DNA of 64,000 nucleotides from Eretmocerus hayati (GCA_029851415.1 CM056744.1:101713338-101777337), one strand, 5' to 3'. Shown: positions 43,937 to 54,930, numbered from the stretch's first letter. Made by a program: numbers and translations. The notes: generated by a model not told the origin, from the sequence alone.

Positions 43937-44290
43937 TCATGTGCATATGTTTCCATTCAGTCCCAAAACCCAGTGAAGCATTCGAATCCCCAAGTACAGC
44001 AAGGGGGAACGGTGCAAGTTCATGTGGACGAATTGGATATACTCAGACAGGTATTTTTCACTTCATTGGTCTCTGTGTTTCAACATCATGGTGCATATTT
44101 CACACATGTCACTGTAAAATGTTTAATCAAGAAAAAATCCTTATCTACTTCTATGATATTATCTTACGTTGACACAAGATGGAAAATTCTTCATAAAGTC
44201 AACCATAAAATTTCAGGAATTTCAGGTGTAGTCAGATTCATGACTGGAATAAAAAGATTCTATATATTTTGTCACTACACCAATCTGTGC
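43937..44290 (+). pseudogene. Second mirrored ORF segment, left arm
   Basis: The + strand reads HSVPKPSEAFESPSTARGN in one frame and then, after a shift, ELDILRQVFFTSLVSVFQHH, KKKSLSTSMILSYVDTRWKI and KISGISGVVRFM. The mirror copy on the - strand at 45300-45000 reads VPKPSESFESPSTARVN, IFRQVLLISYSSIFQRHG and KKSLSASMRLSYVDSRWNV. It diverges from the adjacent ORF segment on the other strand. No family is recognised and the frame is not continuous. Confidence 0.35.
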
Positions 44291-45369
44291 TGACTTTGCG
44301 AATTGGTGAAGTCGCTTGGTACGGTTGTTGCCATTCGCTTTTTGTACATTGTGTCCAACACTATTAATCAACCAATCTGAAGCTTAGCAGAAGAACGAAT
44401 TGTTTGGGTACACTGACGACTGGTGAATAACATGAAGGATGAAATGAGACATGTTCTTGTTGCAGATTGTACCAACACAGAAAAATCTTCTCTCGATAGA
44501 GATGACTCTTTATTCTTTATATAGATCATGAGAAGTGATGGTTCTCTCAAAATACACAATGGTATTATATCTCAGTATAGATCACACCAATCTTGTGACA
44601 GAATAAACCAAGTCCACTCCGATATCACTGATACTGCCACTGACTCCAATACTGCAGATGGTAAAATATGACCAAAGAGTTTGCATATCATTCAATAGGA
44701 AGAGAAGTGTTCATTTAACTAAATCCATTACTCAAAGGCTTGCTCAGTGCTGATGTAATCTGCAATAAAAGAAATGTTCCTCTCAATTATTTATGTTCCT
44801 TTGCAGTCTCTACTCACATTGTCAGAAACTCACTCTTGAGTCTCCCAAAACAACCATATTCCTCTGATATGCTTCAGATTGTTTGGTCTGTGATGATGAA
44901 CAATGTTTGCAAAGTGATAATGGCAACAAACGTGCCAAGGGATCGACACCAATATCCAAAGTCAGCACAGACTAGTGTAGTGGCAAAATTTATAGAATGT
45001 TTATATTCCAGTTATGAATCTGACTACAGCTGGAATACCTGAAATTTTACGGTTGAGTTTATAAAGAACGTTCCATCTTGAGTCAACATAAGATAATCTC
45101 ATTGAAGCGGATAAGGATTTCTTCTCAACTAAACAACTTATAATTTTTGTACAACATGCACCATGACGTTGAAATATTGAAGAATATGAAATGAGAAGTA
45201 CCTGTCTAAATATCCAATTTGTCCACATAAACTCCTCATTCACCCTTGCTGTACTTGGGGATTCGAATGATTCACTGGGTTTTGGGACTGAATGGAAAGA
45301 TATGGATATTGAGTGGTGAAATCATCCAACTATAGTCTGCCAGTTACATGTTTTTCAGTGTCGATTAAG

Positions 45370-45583
45370 GTCAGTGGTATCAAGACCTCTATGGCTTCAT
45401 CATTTCCATTGTATTACCATACACCAGAAACCTGAAAATGAAGTGGAATCTCTTCACCAAGAACAGAGTTCTTCTATTTCATTCAGATCATCCTTATTTG
45501 AACTTGGTAAATACTCATCTGATGAAAGGAAAAACACATGGAGAAGTCGGTGTTGCCTTTGGGTATCAGTCTAGCAACTGAGG
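45370..45583 (+). pseudogene. Unidentified ORF segment in the right arm (mirror of 43652-43888)
   Basis: After ATGTTTTTCAG the + strand reads GQWYQDLYGFIISIVLPYTR, KMKWNLFTKNRVLLFHSDHP and VNTHLMKGKTHGEVGVAFGY, ending in a stop after QSSN. The preceding TTTTTCAG would serve as a splice acceptor. The product is not recognised. Confidence 0.45.
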
Positions 45584-46165
45584 GACGTGTCTGAGACTCA
45601 TTTTCACAATTCTCATAAATTGTTATGATTTCATTTCTGCCACATGTTGTTATTAAGTATCAGATAACATAATGGTACACAACAACACCGCAGCCGACTG
45701 ACTACTAGTCTAGTGCATGGCTGTGCACAGCTGTGCACGCTCGCATGGGAATAAAGTTTAGTGATCCTGGGGCACCGAATTTGTCAGCTGCGGAAATTCC
45801 AAAATGAGAAATCGTTAAAAAACAATGTTATGCAGATGCAGCTCATATGGCCATGGGCATACTTGTGGGCACTCACGGGAGTAGGTAATAATGCGGTCAA
45901 TCCCAATCTACGACGTCAACTTTACCACGCCGAACCAACCCGGCTGATTGCGGACAGTCTGGTTGGCGGGAGACAGCGATCACGTGACATCGATTTGAAC
46001 GGGCGTCCAACTTTCAATGATTATTTAAAAATACTTATCGTTCACCAAATGAAAAACTGTATTGTAACTTTGTTTCTCACGTCATCAACTTCATTTCAAC
46101 AAAGTAATTTCATTGCATGCGTGTTCTCTATTGTGTAAAGTTAGAGTGGACTAAGTGTGAATCCA

Positions 46166-47851
46166 TATTTCGAATAAAAGAAGATGTTCATTCCCATCTT
46201 TCTATAGGTATTCCTGAGAAAGTTGTTGAAACTGTATACTTCGTCACACGGAGAGAATGATGAATATACGAAAGATGTTCTGCTCGGAAGCACTGTACAC
46301 TCTGGAAAAATTTGAAGTGCACTCCATCGAGATCTACTGTCAGGCTCTCACTCTTAGGTTAGGATACCATAATCATAAATATTTATCTGATGTGAATAAT
46401 CTTTCCATGGTTGGCTATCAAACCATGTGAAATAGATGTTACTTTTGGTTATCTATGATATTCCATATGAATGAATATTTCTTTGAAATGAATTTCATTT
46501 CATCGTTCTGAAGGAATATTTATTCATTTCGAATATCATTTATTCATTTGAGCATCGCAAATCGTCCAAATGCGTTACTTACGATAAAATCATCATCAGA
46601 TTTCATCAAATACTATTCCGGATTTGATGAATATATATTCATTCCGAAGAAATGCGTTCATTCTTTTTGAATAAACGTTTGCCTAGGAGGATATGGAAGT
46701 GTATTTATTCAAATCAGAAAAATTTTCTTCAAAATTGTTCAATTTTTTTTCTCATTGTATGAGTGAAAGTGAGACAGTTAGCTCGATAGTTATGCAGTGC
46801 CGTTCACCTTCTTGGTGAGTGTATATTCAACAAAATGTTGGGTTCGGAATGTCGCATTAATTGGACCATGATTTCCCTACTTATATTTCGACATTCAAAC
46901 CGAAGCCGAATCCTGAATTGCGCTAGTAAGTCAGGATTGGATTCTTTTCACATTGGAGAAAAATCGTCTTTCAGAATTTTTTGATGTAGATAGAATACCT
47001 GACGATGTAAACTCTAAAAGAAGCACGGTATAGTGTTCAGACTGTTATTTTGCATCGAAAAAGCATATATCGATACCCTCGAATGCGAGAATTTCTCTTC
47101 CTGATTTTATTTAAGCAGTAAGGATCACTGTACAAGCGGTCGTTTTCACCAAAATGTGTGAAAACACCGTTCTTTTGCAATCAACCTTGCTTCTCCAAAA
47201 AAACTCTAAGAGCGAGTTTAATGCGATTTGAAATATTCAAAAATTCAAATATTACTTTACAATAAATTTATTGAAGTAACCAGTTCGCGAACTTAGTTTG
47301 ATGGCATGATTTTAACTTCGGGCACTCGCGATCTGCGCAAATATTTACTTCAATAGGTACCTTAGCGCGGTTCGGGGCTATGACTCGGTTTCAGCTTCAA
47401 AAACTACGTAAGGGAGCCATGATCCAGCCAGTACGACATTTCGACCTCGAAATTTTATTGTACAGTGAAGTCTTTGCTCAACTGAAAGATGTGTGATGTA
47501 TCCTAAGGATAGCATAGTATGATGTTATCATGTATCGAACTGTGGAAACTCGTTTCTTTCACGAATGAGTGCTGGAAACGACATTCTGAGCTGCGGAGTC
47601 CGGAAAAACGCGTACCCCGTACTTCGGCACCGGACGAGCGCTTCGGCTGCCACTGGCCCTATCGGACTATTGATGCTTGCGGCACCCTTGCATGCAAAAA
47701 TAGTATACAAATCTTAGCAGTAGCATGGAAAGTCCCCAGATCACAAGGACTATCAACCTTGGCTCCACTTCGGAAGACAACTTCCATGTGATCCGAGGAC
47801 AGTTCCCAAGCTGGCCTAGCTGAATATAATATACCAACCTAGAACGGAACG
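46166..47851. other. Intron 2 sequence; ATTCATTT-rich tract
   Basis: 46440-46690 is rich in ATTCATTT/AATGAAT words. No supported gene; some GC-richer sequence lies at 47570-47700. Nothing here could be assigned as an upstream exon of the flanking - strand genes. Confidence 0.35.
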
Positions 47852-48771
47852 TCACTCACTTATATCAAAATTTCTTCGGCCTGTTTCTAGACTGCCTTGA
47901 TTTTCATGGTCACGTGATGTAGATGCAACTCCAAATCTGTCGCAACTTCCCGAAGACGAGGGTAATCCTTCTTTAATGTGAACGTCTAAATGATTCAATA
48001 GACCGGACGCGCGGTCAAAGGACTCAGTACAGAACTCGCACGAAAACGAGTAATTTTCATCAGCATCATGGTCTGCCAAATGCTTCTCGTAGTTTTTTCT
48101 ACATTGATAACTTTCACCACAGCGATCGCAGACTAATGGCTCTTCGCTGGAATGTAGTCTCATGTGAATATCCAAGCCGGATCTGTATCTAAACATTCTA
48201 TCACAATGCCCGCATGTAAATTTCTTCTTTTTAGCACATTCAGCTCTTGTAAATTCAATTCTATCATTGGCGCTCCTCGAATGAAACTGAGATGAGACAG
48301 GCTCTTGGTCATCATGCATTCTCATGTGCGCCTCCAAAGATAATTCTCCTCTAAATGTCTTGTAACACAAGGTACAAGTGAAAGGAGGATCTTCTAAATG
48401 AGAAAGTCTGTGACGATTCAATGACCCCCAACTCCTGAAGGATGCATCACACATTGAACACGAGTAGGGTTTGATATCTGTATGAGTCAGCATATGTCTG
48501 TGCAAGGTAGATGCAATACCGAAACTTCGATGACAGAGGACGCACGGGAAAGATTTAGTGCGATGAGTGGTCCGATGATACTTCAAACTTGGAGCTGAAG
48601 CGAAGTTTTTGGAACAAATTTCGCACGAGTATGGGTTTTCGCTAGGGTGTTCCTTCCGAATGTGAAGGTAAAGATTTCTTATTTTATTGAATGGGACGTT
48701 ACAGATTTTACAGTGTAACAAGTCTTTGCTTGTGTCATCTTCGCCCTGTTTTTCATCATTTTGATACTGAC
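47852..48771 (-). CDS. C2H2 zinc-finger protein, 3' terminal exon with eight fingers
   Basis: This exon follows acceptor TGTTCCTCAG (AG at 48773-48772) and runs to a stop at 47852. It encodes about 306 residues. Eight C2H2 fingers begin CKIC, CEIC, CVLC, CSMC, CTLC, CGHC, CDRC and CEFC, each with the usual F and L positions and two His. Finger 1 uses HIRKEH. Linkers such as HTDIKPYSC resemble the Kruppel type between fingers 3 and 4. About 40 residues separate fingers 5 and 6, and a Ser-rich tail follows finger 8. Such proteins are nuclear DNA-binding regulators; the target is unknown. Upstream exons are needed. A donor-like ATCAGA/GTAAGT ending at 48885 has the right phase, but its exon could not be completed. 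The gene is nested antisense in intron 2 of kon-tiki. Confidence 0.88.
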
Positions 48772-48930
48772 CTGAGGAACAATTCAGGGACAATAAGAAT
48801 TTTAAGATTATTCCAAGTTTTTCAATAAAGTTTAGAGTTTGAAATGATAGTTACAGCCATTCCAAAATTCATACCGCAACTTACTCTGATTCGACTCTAC
48901 GACTATCAAGAAATGAAGAAGAAGGTGATT

Positions 48931-49268
48931 CAGGGTGTCTACTACGGGAGGGACTCCCGTTTTTCTCCGGTGTAATTTGTCAGAAATACCAACTACTCCC
49001 ATACAAATTTCTCAGAGGCAAACAACTCAAAAGGTTGGGTGATTAATATTCTATCTGTTCAGAAAAGTACGTCCAACATCTCTCAGCCAATAACTAGGAT
49101 AAGCTTCCACCTTGCCAGGATATTTCCAAGATTTGGGGAATTTAAAATCTGTCTATGGGTCAAGGTACCATCGATCAGCATTCCATACGATTTTCCCGGT
49201 TTTGTCCGAATCAAATTCCAGAAGGTTTCCCTCTTTTTCCATGCATCTATTCTGCAGTAGACACCCTG
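48931..49268. mobile_element. hAT-like MITE
   Basis: The 338-bp segment begins CAGGGTGTCTACTACGGGAG and ends CTGCAGTAGACACCCTG, a terminal inverted repeat of about 15 bp. Internal AACGGGAG/ACCGGGAA-type blocks resemble non-autonomous hAT elements with CAGGG termini. The flanks AGGTGATT and AGGATTGA are only a weak 8-bp match, so the duplication is uncertain. It lies directly upstream of the zinc-finger exon on its coding strand. Confidence 0.7.
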
Positions 49269-49511
49269 AGGATTGATGAGATTCACAAAAAATGTTCACA
49301 TTTCCAAGATACTGACACAAATCTAATTCAGTTAACTCACATACTGAGTTTGGATCAACCTCAGATTTACGCTCCCCCTCCCCTTTACCACTCTCTCAGG
49401 ATTTTCATTCTTTTTTTTTTTTTTTTTTTGAGAAATTTAATCAAAATTTCCGTTGAGATTGAAATCAACTTTCTTTTTTAAGAATGAATTAATTGAAGAA
49501 TAATTACAAAC

Positions 49512-50271
49512 CTGTCCAAAATGTCTTTCTGGTCATGTCGATAAGGTCTCATATAGCTCAAAACCAACAATATTAAAAATGGCATAAAAAATATTGGAGC
49601 TCTTTCGACGAGCACCCAACTTGTCACTTTGTAGCCAAAGTACATGTCATCAGAATAACTATGTTCATCATTGAAAAGATAAGAACCACAGTTTAAGTTA
49701 AGGTCACAATGATCAAAGTGATCATAAAAATGGTGGCCGGACAGAATGATTGTGATGGGCATAGAAAACCGTGAGTCTGGTCACAGCGGAAGCTACAACA
49801 TTTGGCATGATCTCTGATCACATGATCATTCGAGGTATCCTATCTTGATCAATTTTTTATCACCTTATGGTCCGGTTTCTCCCCGGTGATATACTATGTA
49901 TAACGGACACAAAATACAGCGTAGAGTATCAAAAGATAGAATATTGTAGATGCGGAACAAAAAAGATCTGCGGTTAGATTATTGGTAAGGGAGAAGCTAT
50001 GAATTTTGTGGAGTTATCGGATTCAATCAACGAGCAAATTTTCAATGTATGAAAAAACTATGAATAGTACAAAAAATGGCCCGACAATGTATAAGAAAAA
50101 TAACTCGAAAGTGTAGCAATACCATGACACGTTATCTTGTTAAAACGAAAATTATTCTAATTGAGAATTTATCCAGTCCAAAGACTCACCGGCGGCATAC
50201 CGCGCAGTAGTAACGTCTGACGATACGTATCTAAGTAGACTCCAAATCACAATGAAGATGAGGAACTTCAT
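49512..50271 (-). CDS. First two coding exons of a putative secreted or single-pass membrane protein
   Basis: Exon 1 is 50271-50190. It starts MKFLIFIVIWSLLRYVSS, a convincing signal peptide, and ends at donor GCCG/GTGAGT in phase 1. Exon 2 is 49776-49512. It uses acceptor CTGTGACCAG and donor GACAG/GTTTGT, and continues in the correct phase with DSRFSMPITIILSGHHFYDH and DHCDLNLNCGSYLFNDEHSY. A hydrophobic segment follows (PIFFMPFLILLVLSYM) and then basic and charged residues (RPYRHDQKDILDR). Two Cys residues lie in the predicted extracellular part. I do not recognise the family, and the next exon was not found. The acceptor of exon 2 has a weak pyrimidine tract, so the join is an inference. 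It lies antisense in kon-tiki intron 2. Confidence 0.5.
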
Positions 50272-50744
50272 TCCTGAAAAGGGGATGGCGAGGTATTGAA
50301 TGATGAGCTGATTGATAAATAATCGGTCACTTGTGGAACTTTTAAATTTCAAAATATTATCTGGGGATAAGAACCGTTCAGGGATTGAACATCATGGTTG
50401 TTAAAAGAATTATCAGTTATTTCCACATGATCGGCTATGAAAACACGTTTGACTTCATAGCATCCAATATTGAACCAAAACACTGGGTCATATGTGAAGT
50501 TTTTAGAGTGATACCTGTAGGTTTAACTATATGTTCCGTTTTTCTTTCTTTTTCTTCCCAATCCCGGAGACCAATCCTGACGTAAAACTACCTCGTCATC
50601 TTCTATACTGAATAATTAGCGTTGAATATACTAAACCAAGATGTATTTGATTCGATGCAATTTAGTTTTATCTCATGTTAGTCCAGCTGGTCTCGTCGAT
50701 AAAATTGATCGATTTCGGATTACTCTACCAATGTAATCCATTCG

Positions 50745-51040
50745 TTCATCACGAGGATTTGAGACCCCAAGGTTTTGGCTTCGAGACGTGAGCACCCAAG
50801 TTTGCAAAGAAATTATGAACAAAAATACTATCTAACTGTGCGTCTCAAGCACGTTCAGGAATTGTTCCGGCATTAATCGTGGATATCATCGTTCTTCCAG
50901 GAAAAAATGAAGAAGTTTTTGGGTGCTGGGGAACTTAACTAAATTTTTTCTCGGCAATCGTACACTCTGGGAATTGTGAGTCTAGTATGGTCGATTGCGC
51001 GTAGTTTTCCCTACAAGTGAGTATTTTCACTTTATCGAAA
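50745..51040 (-). repeat. Dispersed repeat B, copy 2 (inverted relative to copy 1)
   Basis: GAGCACCCAAGTTTGCAAAG, TGCGTCTCAAGCACGTTC, GGCAATCGTACACTCTGGGA and CCCTACAAGTGAGTATTTTC match the reverse complement of 41700-41950 in order. A pogo-like MITE starts immediately after its end. Confidence 0.65.
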
Positions 51041-51042
51041 TA

Positions 51043-51814
51043 CAGTGGAGTTCACTTAAGACGAAAGTCGAGGGACCGAAGAAATCTTTTTGTCTCATCC
51101 GAATTTTAAGTCTTGGAAGGATCCAACATAGAAGATAGCATCCAAGATCATAGTTATCCGAGAAATTTTTCCTTGCTTATTCTATTCATCTTCTCATTCA
51201 TTGCCATCAGTGAAAAGCGAATTGATTCTCACTCATTCATAATTATTGACAGGAGGATGGAAAAATTCGATTCAACTGTGTGGAAAAATCAGTAATCCTC
51301 TTTTTGTTTCCAACGCGCAATCTTCAATGCTTCCCTCCGTGGAATCTTCTTGGCTATTCAGAAGTATTGTCATTGTTGGTTTGGCAATGAAAGAACTAGC
51401 GTATTTGCGGTGCCATGTGCAGAGTCTTCAGAGAACTTGGGAAATCTATATGTGTGTTTTGATCTTTACGTCATCTAGAAGATCGATCTCTGCGCTACTT
51501 ATCGAAACTGCACATAAGAGCCCCCGGGCATCCAACTCTCCGTGTTTTGATATTTTGGCTCATTATTAGGTAAATCTATAGCTGATAAGTTTCGTTCCAC
51601 TATCGTGTCACGATGGAACTGAGCTGAATGAACAGATTTGCGTCATTTCCACAAGTTGAACGAATGTTCGAGACCTCTACCGAGACGTCACTGAAGACTC
51701 TCAAAATTCGAATTCTTTCGTATTATTCGTATTTTTCTTCGTCTTAACGAGCACTTCCTTTCGTAGTAAGCGATATTCCGTAATAAGTGTTATCGTCTTA
51801 AGCGTACTCCACGG
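51043..51814. mobile_element. pogo/Tigger-like MITE with TA target sites
   Basis: The left end CAGTGGAGTTCACTTAAGAC (51043) and the reverse complement of the right end, CCGTGGAGTACGCTTAAGAC (to 51814), are inverted repeats flanked by TA on both sides (51041-51042 and 51815-51816). CAGT-type ends with TA duplications fit the pogo branch of Tc1/mariner. No transposase frame was recognised within the 772 bp. Confidence 0.75.
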
Positions 51815-51984
51815 TACAACTTATTTCTGTTAAAAACTGACGGAAACAGATTTTCAGCTGTTGTGCACGGTCACCTGAGCAGACAACGCGGTGGCGAAGT
51901 GAACCACGACGTTCATCCGGTGATTCGTGTTTGACGAATTTGATATTTTTAGAGAAGAAAACAATAGTTTCTTGGACAGCGGTT

Positions 51985-53390
51985 ATGAAGCTGAAAAGCT
52001 AAGCCATCCCCAGGGTGACTCATTAGTACCCGCAAGAACGTTAAGGAGATCATCATAATGTTCTCTCCGTCTATTCAGGATTTCATTCTCATTTGTTAAG
52101 ATGTTACCATGCCTATCTTTGATAATACTAACCGACATAGATTTGGGGTTCCGTGATTCATTTAGTTCTTTGTATGCTTTGCGGGTGTTATTGCTCCCGA
52201 AATTCTTTTGTATGTTGAGGATTTTGATCCTTCGAAATTCCCTTTTCCTTTTCCTAACGTGCTCGTCCCAATTCTTCCGCGCCTGCCTATGTAATTCTTG
52301 CAGTCTTTTTACCCTGCGTGGGTCCCAGTTTAGTTTTGTTGCATTATCGCATATGATCTTCACGGCCCTTCGTGCATCTAGCATCGCTTTGTACGAGTCA
52401 TCAAACCACGGTTTCTCTGCTTTCCCGCGTACTAATCCTATCTCAGATCTTGCCGCTTCTGACAAAGTGTTTTTAATGAGTTGCCATTGTGTTTCGATAT
52501 TCTCAGGAGGAGTGTCCGTATTTTCCCGCGACTTGCCATCTGTTGGTCCCAATTTTTGTGCATTGTAGTTTTGGAAACGCGTCTGAACTTCTGGTAATTT
52601 GAGTTTATCGAGAGCATACGGGCATTGTCACGCTTAGTGTTGGGTGGAATAGTGTTTAGCTTGTCTCGTACGTAACTCGTCGTTAAATAGTGATCTGAGT
52701 TGCAATCCGCTCCCCTGTATGATCTATCTCTCGTGATGCACGATTGTCTTCTCTTATTGATGAGTACAAGATCGATTTGGTTATGGGTCGAGCCCTCGGG
52801 GGGAGTCCATGTGATTCTATGGATGTTTTTGCGGCGAAACCAAGTGGTTTTCATGATCATGTCGTTTTCGCTCGCGAAGTCGATGGCTCTGGTGCCATTG
52901 TCGTTACTAATTGTGTGGAGGCTCTCGGATCCGATGATGTTTCTGAAGTGGAGTTCTTGACCGATTTTCGCGTTGAAGTCTCCAACTACGATTTCCGTCT
53001 GGAAGTTTCCAATAGCTTGAATATGTGCCGATAGATTCGCATAGAAATTGTCTTTGGTGGCGCTATCTTTGTCGTTGGTCGGAGCATGAACGTTGAAGAT
53101 TGTGTACTCGAACATGCGCGCTTTCAATTGTAAGAAGGATATTCTCTCGGTTATTGCAATAACATTTTTGACGTGAGGTACCGCGATGCTTTTCACCAAG
53201 AAACCCGTACCTAACGCGTGGACGTTGGTACCCCCATGAAAGAATGTGTACTTCCCTACTCTGATTTGGTCCCTCCCAATGCATCTGGTCTCCTGTACTG
53301 CAAGGATATCAATATTATACTTCTCAGCTTCCCGGCTTAGGCGTTCGAGTGACCTAGGTTTGTTGGAATCTCTGGATACAAAAAGTTCCT
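51985..53390 (-). mobile_element. RTE-type LINE fragment: endonuclease plus linker, 3' half missing
   Basis: On the - strand, SLERLSREAEKYNIDILAVQ, ETRCIGRDQIRVGKYTFFHG, GTNVHALGTGFLVKSIAV, FNVHAPTNDKDSA, IVVGDFNAKIG, HNQIDLVLI and CNSDHYL form an endonuclease domain of the RTE/BovB style. The frame is open from about 53390 to 52438. A frameshift near 52550 leads into a basic linker (EKPWFDDSYKAMLDARRAVK, HEQARKNWDEHVRKRKR-like, KDRHGNILTNENEI) that ends near 51985. The reverse transcriptase that should follow is absent. Losing the 3' rather than the 5' part is the reverse of normal LINE truncation, so a deletion or rearrangement is implied. Confidence 0.85.
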
Positions 53391-53884
53391 CATACGCGGA
53401 GAGATAAAATAAATTGAGAAGAGAGGAAGTGCAATTGCAATGTCAATCATTTGCTAGATTAGCCTCGTGCATATTTCGCGACTAAAATTGTGATTTCTTA
53501 GCTCTACGTCGCTCAAATCACGCGTATGTGGGCTCATTCTGTAGCTTTTGATGTAAGCTTTCGAATAAGCTGAGATACGTTGTGAAACATTCAAACGGAC
53601 TTGATATATTCACAATTTACTTGCTATTTTTGTTATTCATCGCCGTTCCCCCGAAAATTCAGTTTTTATGGCGTAGCTTGAACCAATCAAGTCCGATCTC
53701 TAAACTGGCCTGTACGCAAGTTCTTGGCTTGTATAGTGAGTAAAAATCGCTACAGAAGCCATTGGATGTGTCTACGTTGTTTGGTGCACACTAGAGCCCG
53801 AACAAAAACGGGTCCCACCCGTGGGACCCGTCGCACACAAAAGAGGACGCGCGGGTGCTACCCGTGGAACCCGTCGCAGCGAAC
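53391..53884. other. Intron 2 sequence with a short GC-rich palindromic block
   Basis: No gene is supported. At 53808-53832 CGGGTCCCACCCGTGGGACC is palindromic and is partly repeated at 53855-53875, directly before dispersed repeat B copy 3. Confidence 0.45.
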
Positions 53885-54035
53885 GTGTTTATTTTTTTTT
53901 GGAAAAACTATAACATCCACAATTAATTCTCAAACGGTCTCTAAACACGCTTAAGACGCACAAGTAGGTAGTATTTTTTTCATAATTTTTTTGCAAAGTC
54001 GGGTGTCCACGTCACGGAGCCCAAGGTTTTTCGAT
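53885..54035 (+). repeat. Dispersed repeat B, copy 3 (partial)
   Basis: AACTATAACATCCACAATTA, ACACGCTTAAGACGCACAAG and GTCGGGTGTCCACGTCACGG match 41832-41945 in the same orientation. Confidence 0.65.
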
Positions 54036-54214
54036 TTCATTAAGTGTGACCGAAGATAAATATATACAATTCTATATAATCGTGATTAAATTCACTGACT
54101 TGCAGTCTCTACGGAGAACGCAAAAATGGAATATCCCGGCAGATTATCCACAGCAATATATGCCTTTGACATAACGAGAGAAGTATTACGAAAGAGAGGA
54201 ATTACAGAATTGAA

Positions 54215-54930
54215 ATGATTAAAAGCCCAGCCAAAATTTGTCCATCAAAATTTTGCGTATGCGGTTGCCTATGTGGTAGGGTTGATGTGTGATGGGTGGA
54301 TGGGGCGATGGGTGGGGTGGCGGGTGAGTGTGTCATCGGTTGGCTGGGTAGGTGTTCGGGTGGATGGATAGGTTGGTGTACCTGGTGCTGGTGGCGGCGG
54401 CGGCGGTTGACTGTGTACTGATGTCTGTTGATTGTTGACTTTGGACTGTTGACTTTGGATCTTTGACTGGGGACCGTTGTCTTTGGACTTTGGACTGTTG
54501 TTTTTGGGCTGTTGACTTTAGACTGATGACTTTGGAATGTTGACTTCAAACTGTTGGTTTTGGACTGTTGACTGCTCATTGGTGATTGGTGATTAGCAAT
54601 TACTCAAGCCATTAGTTGATCTACTGAGACAATCAGCTAATCCATCGTGCCAATTGTTTCGTATACCGCTGTAATAGGGTCTAATTCGGTTTAGTTTGTT
54701 CCAGCTCGGTATAATAGATGGCTGTATATGGGTGATGCATGGGTAAGTGGGTGCGTGGATGGATGGATGGATGAATAGGGATTGATGAGGTCTACTTCGG
54801 TCTAGTCCGGCGTAATTAGGGTGATTTCGGTGTAACTTGATTGAATGTAATCTAGTTTAGTCTAAGGAGGTCTAGTTCGGTCCAATCCGTTTCTAGCCGG
54901 TCTCATTCGGTCTTATTAGCCCATAGTAAC
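54215..54930 (+). repeat. Composite G-rich element, copy 3, with adjoining tandem repeats
   Basis: The left block (AGCCCAGCCAAAATTTGTCC, GCGGTTGCCTATGTGGTAGG, GATGTGTGATGGGTGG) matches copies 1 and 2. A different core follows: GGACTGTTGACTTTGGA-like units (about 54410-54580), GGATGGAT units (54757-54771) and GGTCTAGTTCGGTC-like units (54780-54925). The conserved right block is not seen. The apparent Ser/Thr/His-rich frames here are repeat artefacts. Confidence 0.5.

Larger units (their letters stand above)
42415..46165. mobile_element. Giant palindromic (foldback) element with mirrored coding stretches
   Basis: The two halves are reverse complements over long distances. Outer blocks: GGACGCCCGTTCAAATCGAT, GTCACGTGAT and GCTGTCT (42579-42620) pair with 45970-46012, and AATAGGGAACACGCATG (about 42435) pairs with 46115-46135. 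Inner arms: 43540-44290 pair almost continuously with 44995-45690. The unpaired spacer is about 44300-44990. The left arm is longer because it holds a separate TA-flanked foldback (42694-43527). Outer limits are approximate and no clear target duplication was found. Both arms preserve the same open frame (see separate entries), which is unusual for a simple MITE. Confidence 0.75.

Noticed and set aside
48885..49002. ATG-started first exon for the zinc-finger gene (MGVVGISDK start)
   Set aside because: The ATG and most of the frame lie inside the hAT-like MITE. Only the donor at 48885 remains possible, so it was not annotated as coding.
49083..49286. 67-residue - strand frame as a possible third exon of the secreted-protein gene
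   Set aside because: Almost all of it is inside the hAT-like MITE and its phase was not supported.
54202..54579. Ser/Lys/Thr-rich 125-residue - strand frame
   Set aside because: Tandem repeat translation; part of composite element copy 3.
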